Positions 1-6,006 are shown, counted from the stretch's first letter. The stretch is 6,120 nt of DNA from Lachnospiraceae bacterium UBA6403 (GCA_002437435.1 DJPV01000088.1:1-6120); one strand, 5' to 3'. Program-made: numbers and translations. Notes: generated by a model not told the origin, from the letters alone.

Positions 1-81
1 TCCTGCTTTTGCAGAATGTACGGAGGATATAATACCCTTACGGATATCAACAGCCTTTTTTTGAAGGTCTAGTTTGTTCAT
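1..81 (-). CDS. tkt: Transketolase, N-terminal end (partial, cut by window edge)
   Basis: Only the first 27 codons are present. The peptide begins MNKLDLQKKAVDIRKG and ends SVHSAKAG, where transketolases continue with the thiamine-diphosphate-domain motif HPGGSLS. Transketolase moves two-carbon ketol units between sugar phosphates in the non-oxidative pentose phosphate pathway, in the cytoplasm. From recall, this start is typical of the split N-terminal subunit (about 270 aa) found in Clostridia, but 27 residues cannot separate a split from a full-length enzyme. The start at 81 is preferred because GGAG lies six bases upstream. An in-frame ATG at 93 would add MEKD but has no ribosome binding site. 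The gene follows the sirtuin by 29 bases with no hairpin between, so the two are probably co-transcribed. The reading frame is open to base 1. Confidence 0.75.
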   Translation of the reverse strand, partial: MNKLDLQKKAVDIRKGIISSVHSAKAG

Positions 82-87
82 GTCTTT

Positions 88-91
88 CTCC
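88..91 (-). promoter_or_regulatory. Ribosome binding site deciding the transketolase start
   Basis: GGAG lies six bases before the ATG at 81. The alternative in-frame ATG at 93-91 overlaps this motif and has only A/T-rich sequence without a purine core upstream, so the inner ATG is the better start. Confidence 0.6.
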
Positions 92-110
92 ATTTCGTTT
101 TATTTTCATT

Positions 111-836
111 TTATAATTGTCCCAACACTTTTCCGATCTTATCAGCGATCAGTAGATCTGCCTGACTATCCGTCTGTGTTGGTGACATATTAATAACTAC
201 CAGATGTTTTCCGCGGAAATACCGGATCAGTCCGGCTGCGGGATAAACAACCAATGAGGTTCCGCCAATGATCAATGTATCTGCTTCCGATATATACCGT
301 ATCGCATTCTCAATATCATCATTATTAAGACCTTCTTCATATAATACTACATCCGGCTTAATAATTCCACCACAACTGCATCTTGGAACACCATCCGATT
401 GAATAATATAATCCAGATCATAGAATTTGTGACATTTTGTGCAATAATTTCTGTGAATTGAGCCATGCAGCTCGATTACATTTTTACTTCCTGCCATCTG
501 ATGCAGTCCGTCAATATTCTGTGTTATGACCGCCGCAAGCTTACCCTGCGCTTCCAGTTCCGCAAGCTTCTTATGTGCAATATTTGGTTTTGCATCCCGA
601 TAGATCATCTTATCTTTATAAAAGCGGTAAAACTCTTCAGGATCACGCATATAGAAGCTGTGACTGATGATAGTTTCCGGTGGATATTTGTATTTCTGGT
701 TGTAGAGTCCATCTACACTTCGAAAATCCGGAATCCCGCTCTCTGTAGAAACACCCGCTCCGCCAAAGAAAACCATATGCTCGGATTCAGCAACAATTTC
801 TTTTAATTTTGCAATTTTCTCACTCATCTGTTCCAT
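111..836 (-). CDS. cobB: Sir2-family NAD-dependent protein deacylase (sirtuin)
   Basis: A complete 241-aa sirtuin, close to the family's usual bacterial length (Thermotoga Sir2 is about 246 aa). Sirtuins remove acetyl or longer acyl groups from lysines, consuming NAD+ and giving nicotinamide and O-acyl-ADP-ribose. Seen in order: the NAD-binding motif GAGVSTESGIPDFR at 26-39, QNIDGLH at 106-112, the catalytic histidine H124 in ELHGS, a zinc site with C132, C135, C153 and C155, and the Rossmann-fold signatures GTSL at 192-195 and INMSPT at 216-221. The family's VVxFGE loop is VVLYEEGL here (163-170), as I recall from many clostridial members, so it is not read as a defect. AAAGGAG sits eight bases before the ATG at 836; a second Met at codon 4 is 17 bases from that site and less likely. 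The gene lies 87 bases after cdaR, across a long hairpin, and 29 bases before transketolase. It could deacylate metabolic enzymes; its substrate is not visible from sequence. No signal peptide is seen, so it is cytoplasmic. Confidence 0.95.
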   Translation of the reverse strand: MEQMSEKIAKLKEIVAESEHMVFFGGAGVSTESGIPDFRSVDGLYNQKYKYPPETIISHSFYMRDPEEFYRFYKDKMIYRDAKPNIAHKKLAELEAQGKLAAVITQNIDGLHQMAGSKNVIELHGSIHRNYCTKCHKFYDLDYIIQSDGVPRCSCGGIIKPDVVLYEEGLNNDDIENAIRYISEADTLIIGGTSLVVYPAAGLIRYFRGKHLVVINMSPTQTDSQADLLIADKIGKVLGQL

Positions 837-865
837 ATATCAGTCTCCTTTCTGCATAATATATG

Positions 866-914
866 AATAGGCAATAGCGAAACTGTCTGATCCAGTGTTT
901 TACTATTGCCTATT
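866..914 (-). other. Long intercistronic hairpin between cdaR and the sirtuin
   Basis: Bases 866-877 (AATAGGCAATAG) pair perfectly over 12 bp with 903-914 (CTATTGCCTATT). The 25-base loop can form a further small stem, ACTG 882-885 with CAGT 893-896. On the transcribed strand the hairpin begins nine bases after the cdaR stop and ends 15 bases before the sirtuin ribosome binding site. No run of U follows, so this is not a standard intrinsic terminator. An RNA processing or stability element, or a partial attenuator, is more likely (inference). Confidence 0.7.
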
Positions 915-923
915 ATTGCCGCA

Positions 924-2153
924 TCATGGCATAGCTGTAACTTCAATCGTTACCTTACAGGTACTCTCGATCGTATATGTATCGCCGTCTTTTATCGACA
1001 GCTCAACAGTATTTGCACCAATGGATAATGTTTCCGCATCAATCGTTATCTTCAGATCCTTCGCTGTAAGCCTGGCAACCTCATCAGAAAGTCCTGATAT
1101 CACAACCGTATTCCCCTCCGGGAACTGAATGGAATAATCATAATCAGTCAGTTTATTATTAATCGTAATATCTTCTGCCGATATAGTCATCGTCCTGCTG
1201 ATATTTCGCTCGATCGCAACACGCACACTGATACTTGTATTCTCATCAGCAAGCACAACTCCATCCGGGAGATACTTGGCAATCTCGATCGTACTTTCAA
1301 GATCTTTATTACATCCGGCTACATCAATGTCGTCTATCTTTATCTCCGTCAGATTCTGTAACACATCTGCCGGACCGCCAACCGTAATCTCATTTGGCAC
1401 ATATTCTATATTGACAACCTTGTAGTTTTCTGCCGGAACACCTGTTGTATCAAGCTTTACTGCAACTTTTTTGGTCTTATATACCGGAACTGTTACGGAG
1501 ATGCCTGTCACCTTGCTTTCCAGCTTCTTACTGGATATCTCATCACCATTTGAATCATAGAAAATCGGTGTACATGTAGCCGTAACATCCGAAGACCGAC
1601 CTGATACATCCACCTGTACTTCTGCCTTTTCTATCCGTTCGATCACGCTCGCTGCTCCCTTTACCGTTATCAGATTTGGTGTAGATACGGGAACACCTGT
1701 TGTGTATCCCTTTGCAGTCTCTCCTTTTGTAGTTACCGTTACCGGAAGGGATGCCGTCTGCTCTTCCTCCAATTCAACCTGAAGCACATTATCTACGATC
1801 GTAATGCTGATATTATTATTTACAGACGGTGAATTTGCCGTCACCGTAATGTTCACAGCATTTGTGATCGATAATTTTGACATGTCTGCAACTGCGGTAA
1901 AGTCAGAAGCCCCAAGCGAATTCACAACAGACCGTCTGCCTTTTACAATTATGTCTACCGTTTCACCGGATACAATATCGTATAACTGATTCTTATCCGT
2001 GATCGCATCTGTATTTATCAGAGTAACCGGTATATCTTTGATCTGTCGTGTAGTTGAATAATCATCTACATTCAAAACCGTCACCCATACGATAAATCCA
2101 AGAACCAACGACAGAAGTTTCAGTCCCCAGTTGCTGAATAATTTATCTTTCAT
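924..2153 (-). CDS. cdaR: CdaR, YbbR-domain regulator of the diadenylate cyclase
   Basis: A 409-aa membrane-anchored protein with four YbbR repeats. The start at 2153 gives MKDKLFSNWGLKLLSL, the usual beginning of the family, with AAAGGAGG nine bases upstream; a longer frame to 2192 adds 13 residues with no family resemblance. Residues about 10-28 form one transmembrane helix, and the rest is predicted to be extracytoplasmic. Each repeat carries a beta-rich signature: VDIIVKG near 66-72, NLITVKGAASVI near 160-171, NEITVGGPADVL near 254-265 and NTVVISG near 348-354. The signature glycines fall about 94 residues apart. In Bacillus and Listeria, CdaR binds CdaA and adjusts cyclic-di-AMP output. 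The first 11 bases overlap the end of cdaA, which points to translational coupling. In many Bacilli glmM follows; here a sirtuin does. At 409 aa it is somewhat shorter than B. subtilis CdaR (about 480 aa, from recall), although four repeats remain. Confidence 0.93.
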   Translation of the reverse strand: MKDKLFSNWGLKLLSLVLGFIVWVTVLNVDDYSTTRQIKDIPVTLINTDAITDKNQLYDIVSGETVDIIVKGRRSVVNSLGASDFTAVADMSKLSITNAVNITVTANSPSVNNNISITIVDNVLQVELEEEQTASLPVTVTTKGETAKGYTTGVPVSTPNLITVKGAASVIERIEKAEVQVDVSGRSSDVTATCTPIFYDSNGDEISSKKLESKVTGISVTVPVYKTKKVAVKLDTTGVPAENYKVVNIEYVPNEITVGGPADVLQNLTEIKIDDIDVAGCNKDLESTIEIAKYLPDGVVLADENTSISVRVAIERNISRTMTISAEDITINNKLTDYDYSIQFPEGNTVVISGLSDEVARLTAKDLKITIDAETLSIGANTVELSIKDGDTYTIESTCKVTIEVTAMP

Positions 2154-3099
2154 CACTGTCAGCCTCCTTTCTGGTATCAGAAGACTTTCCATTTTTTATA
2201 TTATTCGAACCCGTCTTTTTCTCTGTGTTTTTCTTTATACTCTTGCGTTTACGTTTACTATCTTTCAGACGACGCTCATCTTTCTTTTTTGCATTATCCT
2301 GACTCAAAAGTTCCAGATGTTTTCGAACACTCTCTGTATCAAGATTCCGATACAGCTCTCCACCCTTTGCAATTGATATCGAACCAGTCTCCTCAGATAC
2401 GATAAGAGTCACACTGTCTGATACCTCACTGATACCTACACCTGCACGGTGTCTTGTTCCCAGCTCCTTATTGATTGAAAGATTTGCTGACAAAGGAAGA
2501 TAACAGGTTGCTGCAACGACCCTGTTATTTCTAAGGATAACTGCACCATCGTGCAGTGGTGTATTATGCTCAAATATATTAAGCAACAACTGATTGGTAA
2601 CTACCGCATCAATCGGAATTCCCGTATCGATGTATTCACCGAGTGCAACCTTATCTTCTATTACGATCAACGCTCCTGTCCGATTTGCAGAAAGAACAGT
2701 CACTGTCTTAATTAATTCATAAATCGTCTTATCCGACAAGCCTCTTTCTTCTGCATCCTCATGCATGATGTAGTCAAAAAATTTCTTTCGTCCTAATGTT
2801 TCAAGTCCCCGGCGGAACTCCGGCTGAAACAGAATGATCACTGCCAGAATACCAATACTAAATACATTTTTCAGGATATACAGGATCGTATTGAACTGCA
2901 GTAAAGATGCAAGTATTGTAAATAAAAATATCAATACAATACCCTTTAACAACGTCCAGGCACGACTGCTCTTAAACCAAAGCAGTATTTTATAGATGAC
3001 ATACGAGAGTATCAGGATCTCAATAATATCACTAACATCCGGTTTGGTAATATAAAACCAGTCAAAATAGGTTCTTAAAAAAACCATAATTTTATCCAT
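2143..3099 (-). CDS. cdaA: CdaA, membrane diadenylate cyclase (DisA_N/DAC domain)
   Basis: A 318-aa enzyme that condenses two ATP into cyclic-di-AMP, the second messenger controlling potassium uptake, osmolyte balance and cell-wall homeostasis. Three transmembrane helices are visible near residues 23-42, 50-68 and 73-91, followed by FQPEFRRGLE at the start of the cytoplasmic DAC domain. The catalytic signatures are present: DGA at 184-186 within PLHDGAVIL, and RHR at 216-218 within GTRHRAGVG. The start at 3099 (MDKIMVFLRTYFDWF) has AAAGGAG nine bases upstream; an upstream ATG at 3141 adds 14 residues (MPDFITACGKERYQ) with no site and no family resemblance. Residues about 270-318 form a strongly basic, low-complexity tail (for example RRLKDSKRKRKSIKK). 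Bacilli CdaA is about 273 aa, so the tail is an extension. cdaR overlaps its 3' end. Upstream lie two membrane proteins on the same strand. Confidence 0.96.
   Translation of the reverse strand: MDKIMVFLRTYFDWFYITKPDVSDIIEILILSYVIYKILLWFKSSRAWTLLKGIVLIFLFTILASLLQFNTILYILKNVFSIGILAVIILFQPEFRRGLETLGRKKFFDYIMHEDAEERGLSDKTIYELIKTVTVLSANRTGALIVIEDKVALGEYIDTGIPIDAVVTNQLLLNIFEHNTPLHDGAVILRNNRVVAATCYLPLSANLSINKELGTRHRAGVGISEVSDSVTLIVSEETGSISIAKGGELYRNLDTESVRKHLELLSQDNAKKKDERRLKDSKRKRKSIKKNTEKKTGSNNIKNGKSSDTRKEADSDER
2163..2170 (-). promoter_or_regulatory. Ribosome binding site deciding the cdaR start, inside cdaA
   Basis: AAAGGAGG, near-consensus, lies nine bases before the ATG at 2153 and within the last codons of cdaA. 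It fixes the cdaR start, because the longer in-frame ATG at 2192 has no comparable site. Confidence 0.85.
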
Positions 3100-3108
3100 T
3101 TGATATCT

Positions 3109-3115
3109 CTCCTTT
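3109..3115 (-). promoter_or_regulatory. Ribosome binding site deciding the cdaA start
   Basis: AAAGGAG lies nine bases before the ATG at 3099. The longer in-frame ATG at 3141 has no purine-rich motif at a working distance, so 3099 is chosen. Confidence 0.85.
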
Positions 3116-3173
3116 CCACAAGCTGTTATAAAGTCAGGCATATGTCTGAGCTGTGATCTGTTGTAATATACAG

Positions 3174-3203
3174 ATATGACCTGACAATGTAGTCAGGTCA
3201 TAT
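3174..3203 (-). other. 12-bp hairpin between the 325-aa membrane protein gene and cdaA
   Basis: Bases 3174-3185 (ATATGACCTGAC) pair perfectly with 3192-3203 (GTCAGGTCATAT) around a six-base loop, AATGTA. On the minus strand the hairpin begins 13 bases after the upstream stop codon and ends about 58 bases before the cdaA ribosome binding site. The sequence after it, CTGTATATTACAACAG, has no U-run, so a full intrinsic terminator is unlikely. Partial attenuation, transcript processing, or a dyad bound by a regulator are all possible (inference). Confidence 0.7.
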
Positions 3204-3216
3204 GCAGGAATTTCTA

Positions 3217-4194
3217 TTATCTGGTAACACCACTGATCGTATCGTCCTCCATAGAGTCCTGTGATGAGGCGTTGATCTTTCTTACACTTTTCTGCTGTTT
3301 TGCCATAGCAACCTTCGGAGCAGCTTTGACATAGTAGTAATATTCGTCGTCTTCAAACTGTGTATTCTCAACTCTTGAATAATCCACAACCGTCTTGAAG
3401 AACTGCACGATCACTCCGATGATTACTGCACATACAGAGCCAAGCAAAATCTGTCCAACCGAAATACTTGCTTCCAGAACAACATTTCCGATCAGAAAAA
3501 GAATAATTTCAAATAAACCACCAACAATGATAGCTGCATACCATGAATATTCTACAGACATTCGATAGATAACATATACTATCACCAATACAACTGCGAA
3601 TACAGCAACTGTGAGCAATAAGTTCTTATTATCGATCAAATGCTGGAATATATATTTGTAACTTTCAAGCATATTTTCCGGATCTGTTGATTTCTCCAGT
3701 TCTTTCAAATAATCTGCCGCATCCAGTGAAAAATAATAAAATACTGCACCAAATGCCATCGGTACGATTGCAGTCGGACCAACGATCATGCCTGCCAGAA
3801 CCGGAAGAAAATACTGCATCTTTAAAACAAATAACAGTGGAGCATACATCATGATCCAGGTCGTTTTCGGAAAGAAGCGGATATACAAACAATACATTAC
3901 AATAAATACAATGATAAATGAAATTCCAATCTCCTTACTTGCCGAAAAGTAATTCATAAACGCAATTACTCCGCCAAATACATATCCAAGTCCTTCCGGA
4001 ACAAATGCACATACTACCGATAACAGGAAAATGATCAGTCCACTGGATGCTGTCTCATTATGTCCTCCTGTTATATGTACAATTGACCAGAACATCAAAA
4101 GTGCAAGCACGAATCTGATCACAGGTACTACGATTTTATCATATTTACTGCAAAAATATTTTATGCCATCTCGGAAACTCAGCAATGATGCCAT
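3217..4194 (-). CDS. Uncharacterised polytopic membrane protein upstream of cdaA
   Basis: 325 aa with about eight to nine hydrophobic segments, near residues 22-42, 50-66, 68-82, 89-106, 112-130, 131-155, 191-210, 218-240 and 246-266. A polar loop at about 157-190 (charged, probably helical) divides an N-terminal block from a C-terminal block of three helices. After the last helix comes a hydrophilic tail of about 58 residues with an acidic-aromatic motif, EDDEYYYYVKAAPK at 281-294. From recall this motif recurs in Lachnospiraceae hypothetical proteins, some loosely labelled ABC transporter permease; no ATPase partner or permease signature is visible here, so I do not assign transport. No signal peptide cleavage site is seen. 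The ATG at 4194 has AAAAGGAGG eight bases upstream, inside the preceding gene, whose stop is two bases away. That argues for coupled expression of the pair. A role connected with cyclic-di-AMP or cell-envelope work is inferred only from position. Confidence 0.85.
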   Translation of the reverse strand: MASLLSFRDGIKYFCSKYDKIVVPVIRFVLALLMFWSIVHITGGHNETASSGLIIFLLSVVCAFVPEGLGYVFGGVIAFMNYFSASKEIGISFIIVFIVMYCLYIRFFPKTTWIMMYAPLLFVLKMQYFLPVLAGMIVGPTAIVPMAFGAVFYYFSLDAADYLKELEKSTDPENMLESYKYIFQHLIDNKNLLLTVAVFAVVLVIVYVIYRMSVEYSWYAAIIVGGLFEIILFLIGNVVLEASISVGQILLGSVCAVIIGVIVQFFKTVVDYSRVENTQFEDDEYYYYVKAAPKVAMAKQQKSVRKINASSQDSMEDDTISGVTR

Positions 4195-4196
4195 GA

Positions 4197-4616
4197 TTAC
4201 TTCCTCCTTTTCTTTCCTTTGGTCTTACCTTCATTATCATAAAACGCGATCAGTTTTTTCAGATCCTGATTGTATCTTATAATATTAGGCTTTGCCTTGG
4301 TGTATCTATAGGAGTATAGAAACCATGCAAGAACCATAAATAATATACACACAAGCGCGTATGCGATCAAGAGCTTATAGGACATACCAAGCAGATCAAG
4401 ATCCACCAGCTCTGTAATCAGCTCACCCATGTTATAATAAATATATGCCACTACAACAATCACAAAAAGAATCGTTGTAGATACTAAAGTTTTCAAGCAG
4501 TTGTATTTTACATAATCTGATTTGAAGTATCTTCCTTTTTCAAGATCTTCTTTTCCTGTTGACTGTTCATACATGGCAAGTCTGGTCATCAATCTGACCT
4601 TTTCTTCATTTACCAT
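4197..4616 (-). CDS. Small two-helix membrane protein, function unknown
   Basis: 139 aa. An N-terminal soluble part (MVNEEKVRLMTRLAMYEQ..., 1-40) contains a GKEDLEKGRYFKSDYV segment. It is followed by a transmembrane helix at about 43-61, a short acidic linker (ELITELVDLDLLG, about 65-77), a second helix at about 82-101, and a basic C-terminal region ending KTKGKKRRK. Basic residues flank both helices on the outer sides, so both termini are probably cytoplasmic (positive-inside rule). From recall, similar short proteins beginning NEEKVRLMT occur in Lachnospiraceae and are uncharacterised. AGGAG lies about eight to nine bases before the ATG at 4616, and a promoter-like sequence lies 48 bases upstream, which makes this the first gene of the unit leading to cdaA. 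The stop is two bases from the next start. It could be an accessory subunit of the 325-aa protein; this is inference from adjacency. Confidence 0.85.
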   Translation of the reverse strand: MVNEEKVRLMTRLAMYEQSTGKEDLEKGRYFKSDYVKYNCLKTLVSTTILFVIVVVAYIYYNMGELITELVDLDLLGMSYKLLIAYALVCILFMVLAWFLYSYRYTKAKPNIIRYNQDLKKLIAFYDNEGKTKGKKRRK

Positions 4617-4663
4617 ATTATTTTCTCCTACTTCTTTTCTAACTATAAAAATCAGCTTTTGTT

Positions 4664-4692
4664 ATTATAATGCATACGAAAAGAATAAGCAA
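4664..4692 (-). promoter_or_regulatory. Sigma-A-type promoter for the membrane protein-cdaA unit
   Basis: Read on the minus strand: TTGCTT (4692-4687), a 17-base spacer, and a perfect TATAAT (4669-4664). The predicted start of transcription is near 4657, giving a leader of about 40 bases before the ATG at 4616. The -35 matches consensus at only three of six positions. Confidence 0.55.
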
Positions 4693-4755
4693 GCATGCGC
4701 CGGAAAAAGTTTCTTAAATAGAATTAACGCTTTATTATAAATGGACGCCAAGGCA

Positions 4756-5787
4756 TTAAAAATATTTTTTAAGTTCATCAAATACCGGTTTCAGACGGTC
4801 AGCGCGAAGATCAAAGTCCATCTCTTTGTAGGACCATGCCGCACGTCCGATACCATATTTTACAAATACTTCATTGATGGCTTTATACCATAATACAGTA
4901 TCTTCCGGATCTGCATTTTCTATAACACCATATTCACCGCAATAAAGAGCTACATCTCTCTCCTTTGCAACAGCTATTGCATCTGCAAACAGATCTTCAA
5001 AATATGCAGAATCCAGGTTTCCCTTATAATCAAGGATTGACAAGGTTCCGGCAAGCTTTGCCGGCAGGTGTGCTTTTGCATATGCGCAGAAATCTTCCAT
5101 GCTTCCCTTAAATTCCATCCGATAATCCGCAGGCATATCATCTACCCACTGTGCTCCCTGATGTGTGAAAAGAAGCGGATCATAGCAGTGAAAATTATAT
5201 ATAATATGTTCATCCATCGGTATTGGAATATCTCTGACTGCCTGCACGCTGTTATGCCAGTAACCGCCGATCAGAATATCTGTTGTTGGTGCATATACAC
5301 GGATACGTTCGACACACTTTGGTGCGATCTCTGCCCAAACAGCACCATCTTCTTTATCTACTACTTCATTTAATAATTCAAACGCAACTTTATCTCCATA
5401 TCCACCAAAGCGCTTTGCAAATTCTTCCCATAATCTGTAAAAGTGCTCCTGAAGAGCTTCGTTTCCAAAAAATCCGCTCTGCTTTTCTCCCGGATCAAAA
5501 GAATAACCGGCAGTCTTATGCAGGTCAAGGATCATATTGAAGCCATATTTATGGCCAAGTTCCAGCGCACGTTTGATCCGTGCAAAACCTTCTTCCTTAT
5601 ACTGTCCATCCTCTGTCTCTACCAGATTGTAATCAACCGGAAGTCTTAAATGATCCAGTCCCCAGCTTGTCAATTCTTTGAAGTCATCCTCCGTAATAAA
5701 GTTATTGAATCTGTCCTCTGAATAATCGCACTGGGAAAACCATCCTCCCAGATTTACACCTTTCTGATAACCTTTCCATGTCTTCAT
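4756..5787 (-). CDS. Intracellular GH5 beta-glucanase, CelC-like
   Basis: A 343-aa glycoside hydrolase of family 5, a TIM-barrel enzyme that cleaves beta-1,4 (or mixed beta-1,3/1,4) glucans with retention. It begins GYQKGVNLGGWFSQ and carries the family's active-site residues: R48 in HLRLP, H90 in LDLH, N140 and the acid/base E141 in ELLNE, H200 and Y202 in YNFHCY, the nucleophile E285 in YCGEYGV, and W318 in AAWSYKEMDF. The layout and length closely match my recollection of C. thermocellum endoglucanase C (CelC, 343 aa). There is no signal peptide, carbohydrate-binding module, dockerin or surface anchor, so it probably works in the cytoplasm on imported oligosaccharides (inference). The exact specificity (endoglucanase, exo-1,3-glucanase or other) cannot be read from sequence. 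AGGAG lies nine bases before the ATG at 5787. No terminator is evident in the 139 bases after the stop. It is unrelated in function to the downstream cdaA unit. Confidence 0.93.
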   Translation of the reverse strand: MKTWKGYQKGVNLGGWFSQCDYSEDRFNNFITEDDFKELTSWGLDHLRLPVDYNLVETEDGQYKEEGFARIKRALELGHKYGFNMILDLHKTAGYSFDPGEKQSGFFGNEALQEHFYRLWEEFAKRFGGYGDKVAFELLNEVVDKEDGAVWAEIAPKCVERIRVYAPTTDILIGGYWHNSVQAVRDIPIPMDEHIIYNFHCYDPLLFTHQGAQWVDDMPADYRMEFKGSMEDFCAYAKAHLPAKLAGTLSILDYKGNLDSAYFEDLFADAIAVAKERDVALYCGEYGVIENADPEDTVLWYKAINEVFVKYGIGRAAWSYKEMDFDLRADRLKPVFDELKKYF

Positions 5788-5818
5788 ACCCTTAATCTCC
5801 TTTTTTCTTATTTATTCA

Positions 5819-5847
5819 TTTAAAAAACTTTATGTCAGACGTGTCAA
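5819..5847 (-). promoter_or_regulatory. Possible promoter for the GH5 gene
   Basis: Read on the minus strand: a perfect -35 TTGACA (5847-5842), a 17-base spacer, and a weak -10 TTTAAA (5824-5819, four of six). Transcription would start near 5812, about 25 bases before the ATG. TGACA repeats nine bases downstream (5837-5833), inside the spacer. A weak -10 behind a perfect -35 would suit an activated promoter, but that is inference. Confidence 0.45.
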
Positions 5848-5952
5848 AATAATATCTCCACTACATTTATCTGGCATTTCGTTTTTATTGTTTTTTTCTG
5901 AATTTATGATACTATAAACATGTAAACAAAAAATATAATATATCCGATTTTT

Positions 5953-5964
5953 ATATCATGATAT
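5953..5964. repeat. 12-bp perfect palindrome, operator-like
   Basis: ATATCATGATAT reads the same on both strands. It sits within an imperfect direct repeat, TATC(C)GATTT..ATAT, starting at 5941 and again at 5962, 21 bases apart, or two helical turns. It could be a binding site for a dimeric regulator, but short AT-rich palindromes arise often by chance in such sequence. Confidence 0.4.
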
Positions 5965-5980
5965 CGATTTATATTATTCA

Positions 5981-6006
5981 GAATATATCTTGAGAATATA
6001 TCTTGA
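5981..6006. repeat. Perfect tandem duplication of a 13-bp unit
   Basis: GAATATATCTTGA occurs twice back to back (5981-5993 and 5994-6006). A further related TCTTCA follows at 6011-6016. It could be a regulator's direct-repeat site or a simple replication-slippage duplication. Confidence 0.85.

Noticed and set aside
465..806. 113-aa open frame on the plus strand
   Set aside because: It lies antisense to the sirtuin, whose motifs are unmistakable, and shows no ribosome binding site or recognisable domain.
866..914. Standard intrinsic terminator for cdaR
   Set aside because: The stem is strong, but neither strand has a U-run right after it; listed as a hairpin of unknown role instead.
895..1128. 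77-aa plus-strand frame opposite the end of cdaR
   Set aside because: Antisense to conserved YbbR coding sequence; composition is that of a shadow frame.
2154..2192. Longer N-terminus for cdaR starting at 2192
   Set aside because: The 13 extra residues lack family resemblance and a ribosome binding site, while AAAGGAGG precedes the ATG at 2153.
2131..2376. 81-aa hydrophobic plus-strand frame
   Set aside because: Its hydrophobicity comes from reading the Lys/Arg-rich tail of cdaA in antisense (poly-T codons). No start signal is present.
3100..3141. Longer N-terminus for cdaA starting at 3141
   Set aside because: The region contains the AAAGGAG that serves the ATG at 3099, and the added residues do not resemble CdaA.
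3665..3892. 75-aa minus-strand frame inside the 325-aa membrane protein gene
   Set aside because: Same strand but another frame, without a ribosome binding site, and wholly inside a gene with good start and coding character.
5068..5649. Three overlapping plus-strand frames opposite the GH5 gene
   Set aside because: All are antisense to catalytic-domain coding sequence with intact active-site motifs.
5917..5937. Catabolite-repression (cre) site around TGTAAACA upstream of the GH5 gene
   Set aside because: Only the left half fits the cre consensus; the central CG and the right half are missing.
5981..6006. Start of a CRISPR-like array
   Set aside because: Only two 13-bp units directly adjacent, with no spacers and no cas genes nearby.
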